Assembly (NCBI GenBank): GCA_021208265.1
Contig: JAJOJU010000053.1
Span: 1-50,349, forward strand
Direction of reading: 5' to 3'
DNA: 50,349 bases
From: Alphaproteobacteria bacterium
GTDB lineage: Bacteria; Pseudomonadota; Alphaproteobacteria; Micavibrionales; Micavibrionaceae
This document shows, piece by piece, positions 1 to 9,731 of this stretch. Positions within the stretch are counted from its first letter, which is position 1; each line of letters starts with the position of its first letter. The translations under genes and the position numbers were made by a program. The notes beneath the pieces are model-generated. The model ran no database searches. It worked only from the letters and a program-made list of their open reading frames with translations, and was not told where the DNA came from.

Positions 1-171
1 CGTTTCGCTACGTCATATTTCATCCGCAAAGACATCTAGTAAGTCTGATCAGATTCACGGCTTTCGGCACTCTACCAAATTCGTGCCCCAAAAACTCAAC
101 ACCTTCGTTTTTCACCGAACCGCGAGATATACATTCCCGGCAGTGAAAGGAATAACGGCAACAGATCCTAT

Positions 172-189
172 CCCCCTCGCGGGGTTTTT
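172..189 (+). terminator. weak terminator-like hairpin
   Basis: A short stem of four C-G pairs (CCCC at 172-175, GGGG at 181-184) is followed directly by five T at 185-189. It points rightward. The stem is short and no gene upstream of it is visible, so this is only suggestive. Confidence 0.2.
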
Positions 190-314
190 CGTGCCAGTTG
201 TTTTCCTCGGTAACAGGACAAACGATACAATATTTTTCGGTGGATGCAATCAGAATAAATGCAAAAAAAGAAAAAAAGCAATAATTTTACAAAGCATTAT
301 TTGAGCAGCACAAA

Positions 315-338
315 TAGGCCAGAGTTTTATTTGGCCTA
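315..338 (-). terminator. probable rpsT terminator
   Basis: A perfect 7-bp inverted repeat (TAGGCCA at 315-321, TGGCCTA at 332-338) encloses a 10-nt loop, about 50 bp after the rpsT stop codon. Read on the minus strand it is followed by TTTGTG, a weak U-tract. The other side is also T-rich, so it may work in both directions. Confidence 0.4.
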
Positions 339-387
339 CTTTATTCATTACTTTAACTTGAAAATAAATGCGCTTTTTATTACTTAA

Positions 388-651
388 TTAAGCAAGCGCT
401 TTTACACGGGCATTTAGACGCGACATTTTACGAGCCGCCGTATTCTTGGGCAGGATGCCTTTGGCAACGCCGCGGAACAGTTCAGGCTGAGCTTCTTTCA
501 AAGCTGTTTCCGCATTTTTACGGTCGCCGGAGGCAATAGCCAGTTCCACCTTTTTCAGGAAGGTGCGAATACGGCTGCGGCGTGCTGTATTAACATCAGC
601 CCGGCGGGTATTACGTTTTACACGTTTAATTGCGGATTCATGATTAGCCAT
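388..651 (-). CDS. rpsT: 30S ribosomal protein S20
   Basis: This 87-residue basic protein binds 16S rRNA and takes part in early assembly of the small ribosomal subunit. The N-terminus [14 protein letters not shown] and the conserved [16 protein letters not shown] segment are diagnostic for bS20, and the length is normal. I chose the ATG at 651 over the one four codons upstream because S20 proteins start with MAN and an AAAGG sequence lies about 12 bases upstream. A hairpin follows the gene. It lies near mutM, as in many alphaproteobacteria, where dnaA is often also close; dnaA itself is not in the window. Confidence 0.95.
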   Translation of the reverse strand: MANHESAIKRVKRNTRRADVNTARRSRIRTFLKKVELAIASGDRKNAETALKEAQPELFRGVAKGILPKNTAARKMSRLNARVKALA

Positions 652-940
652 GACAAATTTCAACCTTTACAAGTGTTTTCCAATAAAACAGCCAGCCCCT
701 TTAAGGCCTCAGCCGTTTTGATACATTCAGAATTCGAAGAGTAATACGCGCGGGGGGGGGCGGGTTGTCAAGCTTTTGATAAAAAAAATTCAAGTTTCAT
801 GGAATATCAGGTGCTTGCCTTCATGGCTGTCCCGATGCCCTGGTTTTTTTATCACAATTAGGAACAGTTTTTAAATACCAGGTGCATAAGGTGGGGGGTA
901 AGGATTGACGTAAAAATAACATCTTACTACCCTGCGTTCT

Positions 941-2101
941 ATGGGGTTTTTACGTTGTATATTCCGGGGGATTTACTCTGCCGGCGATTCTGCATCTTCA
1001 ATGCCGGATGTCACTGTTCTGGAGGTGGGTTGTGATTCCGCAGACTTACCCGAAGCTGTCGATCATGTTTTGACGAAAGTGCAGGAAGCCTTAGCGGTGG
1101 ATCAAAAAATTATTTTAATGGTGGGCGAGCGGCATGCCCGCATTTTTGATGTGCGTCTGGCGGAAGTGATACGGCGTGGTTTGCAACGCCGCGGCACGCC
1201 CAACCCGGTCATGTTGCTGGAACACAGCCATAATTTCCTGGAAAGTCATTTATCTACCATATATCCGGGGCAGGATTTCAGCTTTTACCAGATGCTGCGG
1301 GATAAACTCGGTCAGATAAAACAAACTAACCCCCCTTATTATAAGTATCTGCAGACGCTGGCGCTGGCCGGCATTGGCTGCCATGACACCCCGGCAACCC
1401 GTCTGGCCAATCTGGTAGGATGGTTGGAAGATTCAGCCGATGTCCGCTTTGTTGATCTGGCGATGGTGGCAACGGAATATCTGGATGTGCTTGATCCTGA
1501 TACGGCTGACATTATCAAGGCGCATCCGGCCCGTAAAAAACCCTGGTTCAGCAATGTCTGGACCCATGCGGTTACGCCGGATGGCATGCGCCTGCGTAAT
1601 GCTTACATGGCGGCGCAGGTCGAAAAAGTGCTGGCCGAAGATGCCAGCCGCATTGTTATCCTCCAGACCGGCAATGCCCATGTGGCGGGGTCTGAGCGGG
1701 ATAAGATAGGTTATGAACATTCTCTCCATGCCTTATTTACACAAGCCGCCGCCCGGAATAAGGATGAACAACCCGTTAAGCTGATGACGGTGATTGCAGA
1801 CAACGATTGGCTGAGGGAAGAGGGTTTCTTTTCCCGTGATGCGCGCCGCGCTCTGAATAACCCGGATAGTATCTTCCTGAAAGACACGCTTCCTGCCTGT
1901 CATCGGAAACGTTGGGACGGACGATATCTGCAGGGGCATCATAATGAGGAGATAAAAGCGCTGGAAACAATAACTCCGGATTTGCTGTTTGATGATTGGG
2001 GCAGTTACGAGCGCACCCGGAATGCCTGTTATTTCCAGCTTATAGACTGTCTTGATCTATTGCAGGATTCACCAAAAGACCCTGTCCCTGAAGTGCTGTA
2101 G
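941..2101 (+). CDS. ChaN/Tiki-superfamily-like protein
   Basis: The 386-residue product resembles the ChaN/EreA/Tiki superfamily, whose members bind haem or act as esterases or metalloproteases. The hints are an early GERH motif (about residue 62, after a hydrophobic strand IILMV), a strand ending MLLEHSHN, a middle GIGCHD, and a late QTGNAHV that matches the superfamily's second conserved Gly-x-x-His block. I see no secretion signal. The start is uncertain: neither the ATG at 941 nor the in-frame ATG at 1001 has a good ribosome binding site, and a G-run just upstream could hide a shift. It stands alone, between rpsT and the mutM operon, and meets the next gene tail to tail with a 3-bp gap. 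Function unproven. Confidence 0.6.
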   Translation: MGFLRCIFRGIYSAGDSASSMPDVTVLEVGCDSADLPEAVDHVLTKVQEALAVDQKIILMVGERHARIFDVRLAEVIRRGLQRRGTPNPVMLLEHSHNFLESHLSTIYPGQDFSFYQMLRDKLGQIKQTNPPYYKYLQTLALAGIGCHDTPATRLANLVGWLEDSADVRFVDLAMVATEYLDVLDPDTADIIKAHPARKKPWFSNVWTHAVTPDGMRLRNAYMAAQVEKVLAEDASRIVILQTGNAHVAGSERDKIGYEHSLHALFTQAAARNKDEQPVKLMTVIADNDWLREEGFFSRDARRALNNPDSIFLKDTLPACHRKRWDGRYLQGHHNEEIKALETITPDLLFDDWGSYERTRNACYFQLIDCLDLLQDSPKDPVPEVL

Positions 2102-2104
2102 CAT

Positions 2105-2479
2105 TTACCGCGGGCTGATCAGTATACGCAGATTAGTTTGGCCGCCATGGGGTATCACCTCAAGACGCAGCTCTTCATTGTCACGTTTGAACAGCAGAGG
2201 GTCGGTTTTAACCAGCTGCCAGCCGAATTGCGGCAGGGATTGCTTATAGTAAACGGTGACGGCTTCAAAAGTGATGTCGGAGCCTGCCGCCGTTACTTCC
2301 GCAATGCGCCCTTCTGGTTTATCGAATAGGGATGATTCAGACGGAAGTTCCGTTAACCCCTCCATCAGCGGGATGTCCGGCAGGCTTTCAAAAAACCGGG
2401 CTGTATTTTGCGCCAGTGCAGGCAGTGCTGACACAAACAAAATAATCGTCAGGGCACAGCAAATAAACGAGCGAATCAT
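2105..2479 (-). CDS. small exported protein of the mutM operon
   Basis: The product has 124 residues. The first ~20 form a signal peptide (MIRSFICCALTIILF... ending ALA), so the mature ~100-residue protein should be periplasmic. The mature part has a DIPLMEGL segment, an EGRIAEV motif and an FGWQL motif. Small proteins of this general form, in which a YYKQSLPQFGW-like segment follows the EGRI motif, are familiar to me from alphaproteobacterial genomes, without a known function. I used the ATG at 2479 because AAAGGAA sits just upstream and the signal peptide begins there; a longer frame upstream overlaps mutM. It is the last gene of a three-gene operon, 19 bp after mutM. Confidence 0.7.
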   Translation of the reverse strand: MIRSFICCALTIILFVSALPALAQNTARFFESLPDIPLMEGLTELPSESSLFDKPEGRIAEVTAAGSDITFEAVTVYYKQSLPQFGWQLVKTDPLLFKRDNEELRLEVIPHGGQTNLRILISPR

Positions 2480-2498
2480 ACCGGTTCCTTTATATCTT

Positions 2499-3344
2499 CT
2501 ATTTTTGTGCCTGCGGGCAGTAAAAGGTTGAGCGACCGGCTTGCACGATACGTGTAATAGTGCAGCTTCCGGCGCAGGCGGGGCAGATTTCCCCTTCCCG
2601 ATCATACACGGAAAAGCGGTGCTGAAAACAGCCTAAACCACCATCCGTATGACGATAGTCACGCAAAGAAGATCCGCCGGCCTCAATCGCGCGGGTCAGA
2701 ACATCACGGATCTGAACGCTCAGATTTTCGATTTGCGTATCTTTTAAGGCATTCGCCGGGCGCAGCGGACTGATGCGCGCCTGCCATAATGCTTCGCAGA
2801 CATATATATTGCCGAGCCCGGCCACGATCTTTTGATCCAGTAGCGCTGTTTTGATGGGGCTTTTGCGCCCCGCAAGCCGTGCAGCCAGTGCCGGGGCGTT
2901 GAAGTCATTGCCCAGCGGTTCCGGCCCCATGGAGGCAAAGGGTTCTTCGTTCTGCCAGCGATCATCCTTATAATGCAGTAGAAAGCCGAAACGGCGCGGG
3001 TCGTTTAATACAACGGTTCCACCATCATTTAAATTAAAAACAGCATGATCATGGGCAAGGGGGGCGTATTCTTCACCGGCCTCAAAAATCCGGATACTGC
3101 CGGACATACCCAAATGCCATATTAGAGCCGCGCCATCATTAAGGCCCAGCGTGATATACTTACCGCGCCGACCAAAGGTGTTTATTTCCCGGCCTGCTAC
3201 AGCGCCCGCCATGCCGGGGGTGAAGGGGTAACGAAGGTCTGCGCGATTTAACGTCAGCGATGTAATGGTTTTCCGCTTTCCGCTGCCGTCCATAGCGCGC
3301 TCCAGCCCGCGTTTAACGATCTCGACTTCCGGCAGTTCAGGCAT
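2499..3344 (-). CDS. mutM: formamidopyrimidine-DNA glycosylase (Fpg/MutM)
   Basis: This is the bifunctional base-excision repair enzyme that removes 8-oxoguanine and other oxidised purines and nicks the abasic site. The 281-residue protein starts with MPELPEVE, which provides the catalytic N-terminal proline and following glutamate. FGRRGKY holds the conserved lysine, and GLGNIYVCEALW and QAGRSTFYCP are the helix-two-turn-helix and zinc-finger signatures. The zinc finger is unusual: it reads CPACAGSC, then YCPQAQK at the end, so the expected last cysteine is alanine (codon 2508-2510) and the first cysteines are spaced differently. The middle gene of a (-) operon: the upstream gene ends 2 bp before its start. 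Confidence 0.93.
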   Translation of the reverse strand: MPELPEVEIVKRGLERAMDGSGKRKTITSLTLNRADLRYPFTPGMAGAVAGREINTFGRRGKYITLGLNDGAALIWHLGMSGSIRIFEAGEEYAPLAHDHAVFNLNDGGTVVLNDPRRFGFLLHYKDDRWQNEEPFASMGPEPLGNDFNAPALAARLAGRKSPIKTALLDQKIVAGLGNIYVCEALWQARISPLRPANALKDTQIENLSVQIRDVLTRAIEAGGSSLRDYRHTDGGLGCFQHRFSVYDREGEICPACAGSCTITRIVQAGRSTFYCPQAQK

Positions 3345-3346
3345 GA

Positions 3347-4027
3347 TTAAGGTGTGCCTTGCGTTTGTGTGGATGCGTCAGATGGGGCGGTGCGGCGTGA
3401 CCAGCCGGTTAAAAGATCCAGAGAGCCTGCGTGAAAGAAGAGCGGGTGGATCTGGTCATAGCTTCCTTCCACAGAAGGGGGCTGTATGAAAAGCCGCCCC
3501 GCATCAGGGTTTACCTTCACCAATAGTTTGTATTCCCGGTAGGTTAGTACATCGTACATAAGCCCCGGCGGTGCTTCCACCTGCGGATTAAAATCAGGTA
3601 TCAGGGTCACAGAGCCCCCTTGCGGATCAAACTGGTATGTTCCCACGGAATAAAGCCGTTTTGGAAGGGTCGGGTCTTCCGCCAGAAGGATTTGATAAGT
3701 ACCGTCCTCAAACCCGACAATGGCACTCGCCCCGCCTGTAAAAGCAGCTTCCCATGCCCCTTGAAAGTCTTCTTCCTGTGGAATGTGGGCGTTCGCTGAG
3801 CCTCTTAAACTGTCTTCCGTTTGGGGCGGCGGCAGGTCGTTATTTTCCCTCATATCACGAGACATAAACGGAATGGCATCCGGCTGCAGCAGGGAATATC
3901 CGAATATTCCTACACCGCCTATGGCTGCCAGCCCCAGCAGTAATACAACCGCGCCCAGTAATTTACCACCGGCAGGTTGGCTGCGTAGGTGGCGTGCGGA
4001 TGAAGTTGCTCCGGAATTTTTATGCAT
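3347..4027 (-). CDS. single-pass membrane protein, function unknown
   Basis: The product has about 226 residues. After a short basic N-terminus (from MHKNSG) a hydrophobic segment at roughly residues 22-45 (GAVVLLLGLAAIGGVGIFGY) should anchor it, leaving about 180 residues outside the cytoplasm. That part contains a region resembling a small beta-rich domain (FQGAWEAAFTGG, then GTYQILLAEDP and GTYQFD). I do not recognise the family. The start at 4027 is favoured over an ATG nine codons upstream because it gives a short, basic N-terminus. It is the first gene of an operon with mutM (2-bp gap). A minus-strand terminator lies only 25-60 bp upstream of the start. Confidence 0.65.
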   Translation of the reverse strand: MHKNSGATSSARHLRSQPAGGKLLGAVVLLLGLAAIGGVGIFGYSLLQPDAIPFMSRDMRENNDLPPPQTEDSLRGSANAHIPQEEDFQGAWEAAFTGGASAIVGFEDGTYQILLAEDPTLPKRLYSVGTYQFDPQGGSVTLIPDFNPQVEAPPGLMYDVLTYREYKLLVKVNPDAGRLFIQPPSVEGSYDQIHPLFFHAGSLDLLTGWSRRTAPSDASTQTQGTP

Positions 4028-4441
4028 GCGGTCACTATACCTGAAACATGCCAAAAAAAAAAGCCGGCTGTTTCCAGCCGGCTTTCAGTCGTGTGTGGGG
4101 ATTCATCAAAGACAATAAATTCTACGGGGAATAACCCTTGTTCAGGATTATGTATAATTTATGACTTTGTATGCATGTTATATTCACATAACAGAAGGGT
4201 GTCAATAAAAAATTATAAAAAATGCACAATTATGTAATTTTTATATATTTCTGGATTTTTTCCTTTACAGTTTTATGAAATATCATTAGTAATACGAAAA
4301 ATAAAAATCATAAAAAGCGTATTCGGATGAATTATTTCTGTCCTGCGGGCAAAATTTATGCATGGATAGAAGGCAACTTGGGTAAAGCAGTAATAAACAC
4401 AGACGATTAACATACGCATGACTACTAGGGAGCTATAATCT
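4028..4441. other. AT-rich gene-free interval
   Basis: About 410 bp without a credible gene, much richer in A and T than the flanks. It separates the divergent mutM operon (-) and the XRE regulator (+), so it should hold promoters for both. Its left end carries a strong minus-strand terminator. AGGGAG at 4428-4433 is a good ribosome binding site for the gene at 4442. A short RNA could be encoded between about 4085 and 4440 on the minus strand. Confidence 0.5.
4051..4084 (-). terminator. intrinsic terminator upstream of the mutM operon
   Basis: A perfect 9-bp inverted repeat (AAGCCGGCT at 4061-4069 and AGCCGGCTT at 4076-4084) with a 6-nt loop is followed on the minus strand by a run of T (complement of the A-run at 4053-4062). 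The plus-strand side has only TTT. It therefore ends minus-strand transcription that starts to its right, although the next minus-strand gene begins only 24 bp further on. It could be an attenuator or the end of a small RNA. Confidence 0.7.
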
Positions 4442-5092
4442 ATGCCTACTTTGGAACAAATCCGTGCTGCCCGCGCACTTCTTGGTTGGAGCCAATCAGA
4501 CCTGGCTGAACGCGCCGGCCTTTCACAAACAGGTATTGCCCGTATTGAAAACGGGACTAATCATCCGAATTCACAGACTCTGTCTAAAATCGAGTCCGCT
4601 TTTGACCTTTGCAACATTGAATTTCTGGGTAGCAGCGGCGTCCGGAAAAGAACCGGGGAAATCAGATTCCTGCGGGGCACTGATGGCTTAAAAGAGCTGT
4701 TAATGGACCTTTATATTGTTGCCAAGGAACAGGGCGGCAATTTCTGTCTGCACAATGCCAAGCCTGATAACTGGACGAAATGGGTCGGCCCCGACTGGTT
4801 CAAGCTTCATTCCGAGCGCATGTCCAGCGTGAAGGACAATATCGATTACCGCATCACCTGCGAAGAAGGCAACACCAACTTCATCAGTAATTCTTTTGCT
4901 GAATATCGCTGGTTCCCAAAAACACTGTTTAACGATCAGTGTATCTATGCGCATGGGAACAAGCTGGCTTTCGTTAACTTCGGCGAAGATGACGTGATGA
5001 TCCGTATTCTGGAGGACCAGTCCTTTGCGGAAGGTTTCAGAGTTTTGTTTAACATTGCATGGGAGCATGTGGCATTGCCTATCAAGCCTTAA
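4442..5092 (+). CDS. XRE-family regulator with C-terminal sensor-like domain
   Basis: The 216-residue protein has an HTH_3 (Cro/C1) DNA-binding domain at about residues 5-60, with the signature ARALLGWSQSDLAERAGLS and then GIARIENG. The remaining ~140 residues contain AEYRWFPKTLF and later GNKLAFVNFGEDDVMI. This resembles the C-terminal half of TrmB-like or phospholipase D-like regulator domains (pattern YRY-P--F, then YGDKVA). The start is supported by AGGGAG upstream. The next gene starts 35 bp after the stop, so the two may be co-transcribed. The ligand is unknown. Confidence 0.8.
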   Translation: MPTLEQIRAARALLGWSQSDLAERAGLSQTGIARIENGTNHPNSQTLSKIESAFDLCNIEFLGSSGVRKRTGEIRFLRGTDGLKELLMDLYIVAKEQGGNFCLHNAKPDNWTKWVGPDWFKLHSERMSSVKDNIDYRITCEEGNTNFISNSFAEYRWFPKTLFNDQCIYAHGNKLAFVNFGEDDVMIRILEDQSFAEGFRVLFNIAWEHVALPIKP

Positions 5093-5127
5093 ACAAGGCT
5101 GACTTGGGTAAATATTTGAGTAACATT

Positions 5128-6302
5128 ATGAGTGATGACAACAAAGGACAGGGTATATTAGCGCGCCTGTGGGAGAATTTTTCTCCCGCCCCGGCGTTGA
5201 ACCCGGACAACAAAAAAGTTGTGTTCCTGGTGGGGCGTAATGCCACCGCCCATCACATTCTGCGTCACGCTGTGCCGGCTTTGGCAGGGCTCGGCATTCA
5301 TGTTGATATTTATCTGACGCGCATGCCCGATAACCCGAAGCTGCAAGAAAAGCTGAATATACCGGAAAACAAGCGGTTCAGTTTTTATGAGCAGTTGCCG
5401 ATCAATATCATATATCCCTGCTGCATAAGAAGCCCACTATCGTGGATGGGTCTGATCTGCGGGCATCATTGCAGTATTCCCCGAAGCAGGTGGCGACCTA
5501 TTGCCAAAAGCTGGGGGTCAAGGTCAACGTTCAGGAGCTTGATGATCCGAATGATCCGGCCTTTGTAAAAAAGATTCAGGACGATCCCGATATCGTGCTC
5601 GGCTATAATATTCGCAGTATGCATATTTTGAAGCAGCCATTGATCAATGCTTTTGAAGCAAAATCTTATGGTGATATTCCTGGCTATATTGCTAATGCAC
5701 ATCCGGGTGAGTTACCGGTTTTGCCGGGTACGCATACGGCCTTCTGGGGGCGCAAAAACAAACGTACATGGATGGAATGGGCGCTTCACGTTATTGATAC
5801 CAATATTGATACAGGCCCCACGCTTGATACGTGCAGCAAGCAGTTATCGCCCAAGAAAACACTTATGCAGGATCTGATGAGCATGAGCGAAGCCGTGGCG
5901 CAAATGCTGGTCAGCAATACGCGTCTTTTCTTCCAGCACAGGCCGCGGCCTGCCTTGCCGCAGAATACACAACTTCGCCCGTCAAAGAATTATACCTATC
6001 CCACTCATAAGGAATGGGATGATTCCTGGATAGAGGGCATACGTCCGGTTAACCCCGATGATTATGCGGAAGCGCTTACTCTGGAATATACGGGATATAA
6101 GGGGACGGAGCTGACATGTTCCAAATTGGCACGTCAGATCCGCAAGGCACTGGATACGGAAATTCAGAAGTTTGAAGTGCAATATGTGCAGGAATACCAG
6201 AAGGTTTACGCTAAAAACCCGCCTGTTTATACACCGCCTCATATGTTGCCCCCACCCGCGGCACCGGACCCGAATGCGCCGCAAGGCCCGTCAACGCCAT
6301 AA
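5128..6302 (+). CDS. formyltransferase-fold protein (frameshifted)
   Basis: Two overlapping frames (5128 to about 5420, and about 5403-6302) make one protein of about 390 residues if one base is corrected near 5395-5420. The core has the Formyl_trans_N fold used by PurN, Fmt and related enzymes: NAHPGELPVLPGTHTAFW supplies the catalytic Asn and His, and IDTNIDTGPTLD the catalytic Asp. It lacks the RNA-binding C-terminal domain pattern of Fmt; instead it has a helical region and a proline-rich tail (residues ~365-390, PPPAAPDPNAPQG). The substrate is therefore uncertain: a sugar-nucleotide or other amine formyltransferase is as likely as a folate-pathway role. It follows an XRE regulator and ends at a strong terminator. 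Confidence 0.7.
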
Positions 6303-6320
6303 AAAATATGCGCCGACAAA

Positions 6321-6348
6321 AAAAGCCGCCTCAAACGAGGCGGCTTTT
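6321..6348. terminator. bidirectional terminator
   Basis: A perfect 12-bp inverted repeat (6321-6332 and 6337-6348, GC-rich core AGCCGCCTC / GAGGCGGCT) with loop AAAC is flanked by A's on the left and T's on the right. It lies between the convergent formyltransferase-like gene and groEL and should end transcription from both sides. The minus-strand U-tract (seven T) is the stronger one. Confidence 0.85.
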
Positions 6349-6437
6349 GAATTTTTAAAAGAAATTAAGCGATAGGGATTTTTCCTGTTCGGGCAGAAAA
6401 CCGCCTGACGAACCCGGCGGGGAAAAGCGCAGAGCTA

Positions 6438-8102
<1,665 letters not shown>

Positions 8103-8120
8103 TCAATTTAGTCGTTTAAA

Positions 8121-8423
8121 TTAAGCCGCGATGATGCCGATAATGTCGGACTCTTTCATCACCATCAGGTCTTCACCGTCGATTTTCACTTCGGTACCGG
8201 CCCATTTGGAAAAAACGATCTTGTCGCCCGCTTTTACATCCAGAGGGCGCTTTTCGCCGTTGTCATTGATATAACCTGTTCCAACAGCGATTACTTCACC
8301 TTCCATCGGCTTTTCCTGCGCCGTATCAGGCAGGATGATACCACCGGCGGTTTTTTCATCATTGGTGGCGCGGCGTACAAGCACGCGGTCATGCAGGGGT
8401 TTGAATTTTACGGATTTTGCCAT
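8121..8423 (-). CDS. groES: co-chaperonin GroES
   Basis: This 100-residue co-chaperonin caps GroEL as a heptameric lid. Typical features are [11 protein letters not shown] at the start, the mobile loop around [18 protein letters not shown], and [21 protein letters not shown] lies about eight bases before the ATG. It is the first gene of the groES-groEL operon. A HrcA-binding CIRCE repeat lies about 95 bp upstream; hrcA itself is not in the window. Confidence 0.97.
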   Translation of the reverse strand: MAKSVKFKPLHDRVLVRRATNDEKTAGGIILPDTAQEKPMEGEVIAVGTGYINDNGEKRPLDVKAGDKIVFSKWAGTEVKIDGEDLMVMKESDIIGIIAA

Positions 8424-8516
8424 TTTGCAACTCCTTCTTCTTTCATAGTTTGGTTGACGTTGCGGGACGTTGACGCTTTTGTATAAGCCGTCTTTCGCCC
8501 TCTCGTAGAAGAGGTA

Positions 8517-8543
8517 TTAGCACTCTCTTCTACTGAGTGCTAA
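8517..8543 (-). promoter_or_regulatory. CIRCE operator (HrcA-binding)
   Basis: The sequence is an exact match to the CIRCE consensus: TTAGCACTC (8517-8525), a 9-bp spacer, and GAGTGCTAA (8535-8543). HrcA binds this repeat and represses groES-groEL until heat shock. It stands about 94 bp upstream of the groES start codon, as expected for the groE promoter. Confidence 0.95.
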
Positions 8544-8665
8544 TTATTTATGAAATCCCGTCCAAAATTTCAAGAGAATTTTGCGAATTTATACCCCCGT
8601 ATGGCATAATGGAGGGAAGAACAAGCTTTCAAAGAAAAGCCGCCCACGGACAGGAGGTTTACTAT

Positions 8666-8947
8666 ATGGCAGATCTGAGCGCGCAGTTTCACAAAAGTTA
8701 CCGTCTTACTACCGCACAAATTATCTATCACTTGCCTGATCATGACTCATTGTTGCAGGAATTCATCTGGCAGAATTATGATCTGGCCCCGCAATTCCCC
8801 GAGCTGAAAAAATTTCTGAAATTTTGGGAAATCTCTATTGAGGGCCGCTTGCATTCCGTTTATGTGGCGCACACCAAATTATTTCATCCAGCGATTACCG
8901 GGCTGCCGACTGGCAAGGCACATTACAGTAACGCTGATTTTCCTTGA
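8666..8947 (+). CDS. usg: Usg family protein
   Basis: The 93-residue product matches the small Usg family of alphaproteobacteria, with the patterns LTTAQIIYHLPDH, WQNYDLAPQFPELKKFL and GRLHSVYVAH. Its biochemical role is unknown; the name derives from genes upstream of trp operons in some species, but there is no trp gene here. AGGAGG lies directly ahead of the ATG at 8666, a very strong ribosome binding site. A metalloprotein gene follows on the same strand. Confidence 0.85.
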   Translation: MADLSAQFHKSYRLTTAQIIYHLPDHDSLLQEFIWQNYDLAPQFPELKKFLKFWEISIEGRLHSVYVAHTKLFHPAITGLPTGKAHYSNADFP

Positions 8948-9095
8948 AAAATAACCCGATTTTTCCTAAGCAATATACAGGACGTGTTGTGCAGGGAAAA
9001 ATGGGCAAAAGACCCCTTCAATAAAATTTCATACCGACCGGGATTTTGAAATTCTGGCCGAACATCATCATCCGATATCCGGCGCCTATCTCAAA

Positions 9096-9719
9096 ATGGC
9101 GGCGCTAAACGAACGCAGCCTGGAAGAAAATCCGAATGCGCGTCCTTATGTCGTATTTTGGGTGGCGCCGTGGCAAAAAACGATCAGCGAATATAAGGCC
9201 TTTGTTACACAGGAAGCGGCAAAGCGCTATTTCTCCCGGCATAAGAAAAAACCGCCACCGGTAACGCCGACACTGCGCCGCGATTTCCAGCAGAATCTGG
9301 TTTATCTGTGGGAGGAAAAATTTATCGATGCCCACAGTCCCAATGATATGACGGAAGAGCAGATGGAGCGCATTGTCCAGCGTGTGTCTGATGATTTCAA
9401 TATGGAGGCACCGGGTATTGCATACAAAAAGCCAAACCCCCGGCATAAATACGCCGCCAGCACGTATGACCCCACGCCCCACGCTATTTTAATGAAACGC
9501 AAAAAACTGACATGGGTATTGCATGAGGTTGGGCATGGGGTTGATCACAAAATAAACGAAAATCAATGGTCGGATCACGGCCCCAGCTTCGTGCGGACAA
9601 TCATTCGCCTTGCTGACCGTTATCAGGTATGGCAGGACCCGGAAAAGTTGGAAGAAGAAGCCAAAAAGATGGGCATTCTGGTGGCGGATGATGATGCCCT
9701 GCCGCCGTTGCCGTCTTAA
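9096..9719 (+). CDS. HExxH zinc metalloprotein, SprT-like
   Basis: At least 207 residues. The catalytic signature is VLHEVGHGVDHK (about residue 145), an HExxH zinc site, followed about 18 residues on by SDHGPSFV, which could give a third zinc ligand. This order resembles SprT/WLM-like minigluzincins; function is otherwise unknown. The true N-terminus is probably upstream: the same frame stays open back to 8970 and codes for a plausible segment (HTDRDFEILAEHHH). A ribosome-binding AGGG precedes an ATG at 9001 in another frame, so a one-base shift near the C-run at 9013-9016 would restore a start there. Not linked by sequence to the Usg gene before it. Confidence 0.65.
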   Translation: MAALNERSLEENPNARPYVVFWVAPWQKTISEYKAFVTQEAAKRYFSRHKKKPPPVTPTLRRDFQQNLVYLWEEKFIDAHSPNDMTEEQMERIVQRVSDDFNMEAPGIAYKKPNPRHKYAASTYDPTPHAILMKRKKLTWVLHEVGHGVDHKINENQWSDHGPSFVRTIIRLADRYQVWQDPEKLEEEAKKMGILVADDDALPPLPS

Positions 9720-9731
9720 ATCATACCGTTT

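Larger units (their letters stand above)
1..387. other. gene-free left edge
   Basis: I find no convincing gene here. A 73-codon frame from a GTG at 83 has no ribosome binding site and a lysine-rich, low-complexity end. An open frame on the minus strand starts with ATG near position 36 and runs off the left edge, too short to identify. In many alphaproteobacteria dnaA lies near rpsT, so this could be the region ahead of dnaA, but I see no clear DnaA boxes. The right part is AT-rich and holds the rpsT terminator. Confidence 0.4.

Noticed and set aside
83-304. 73-codon open frame at the left edge
   Set aside because: GTG start without ribosome binding site, Lys-rich low-complexity end, and a weak hairpin in the middle; no sign of protein-like conservation.
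751-760. Run of nine G upstream of the gene at 941, considered as a G-quadruplex or phase-variable tract
   Set aside because: A single run without further G tracts and far from a start codon; given the many homopolymer errors in this sequence its length is unreliable.
6400-6420. Second hairpin (CCGCC / GGCGG) just after groEL
   Set aside because: Only five base pairs and no T-run; the strong terminator beside it is enough.
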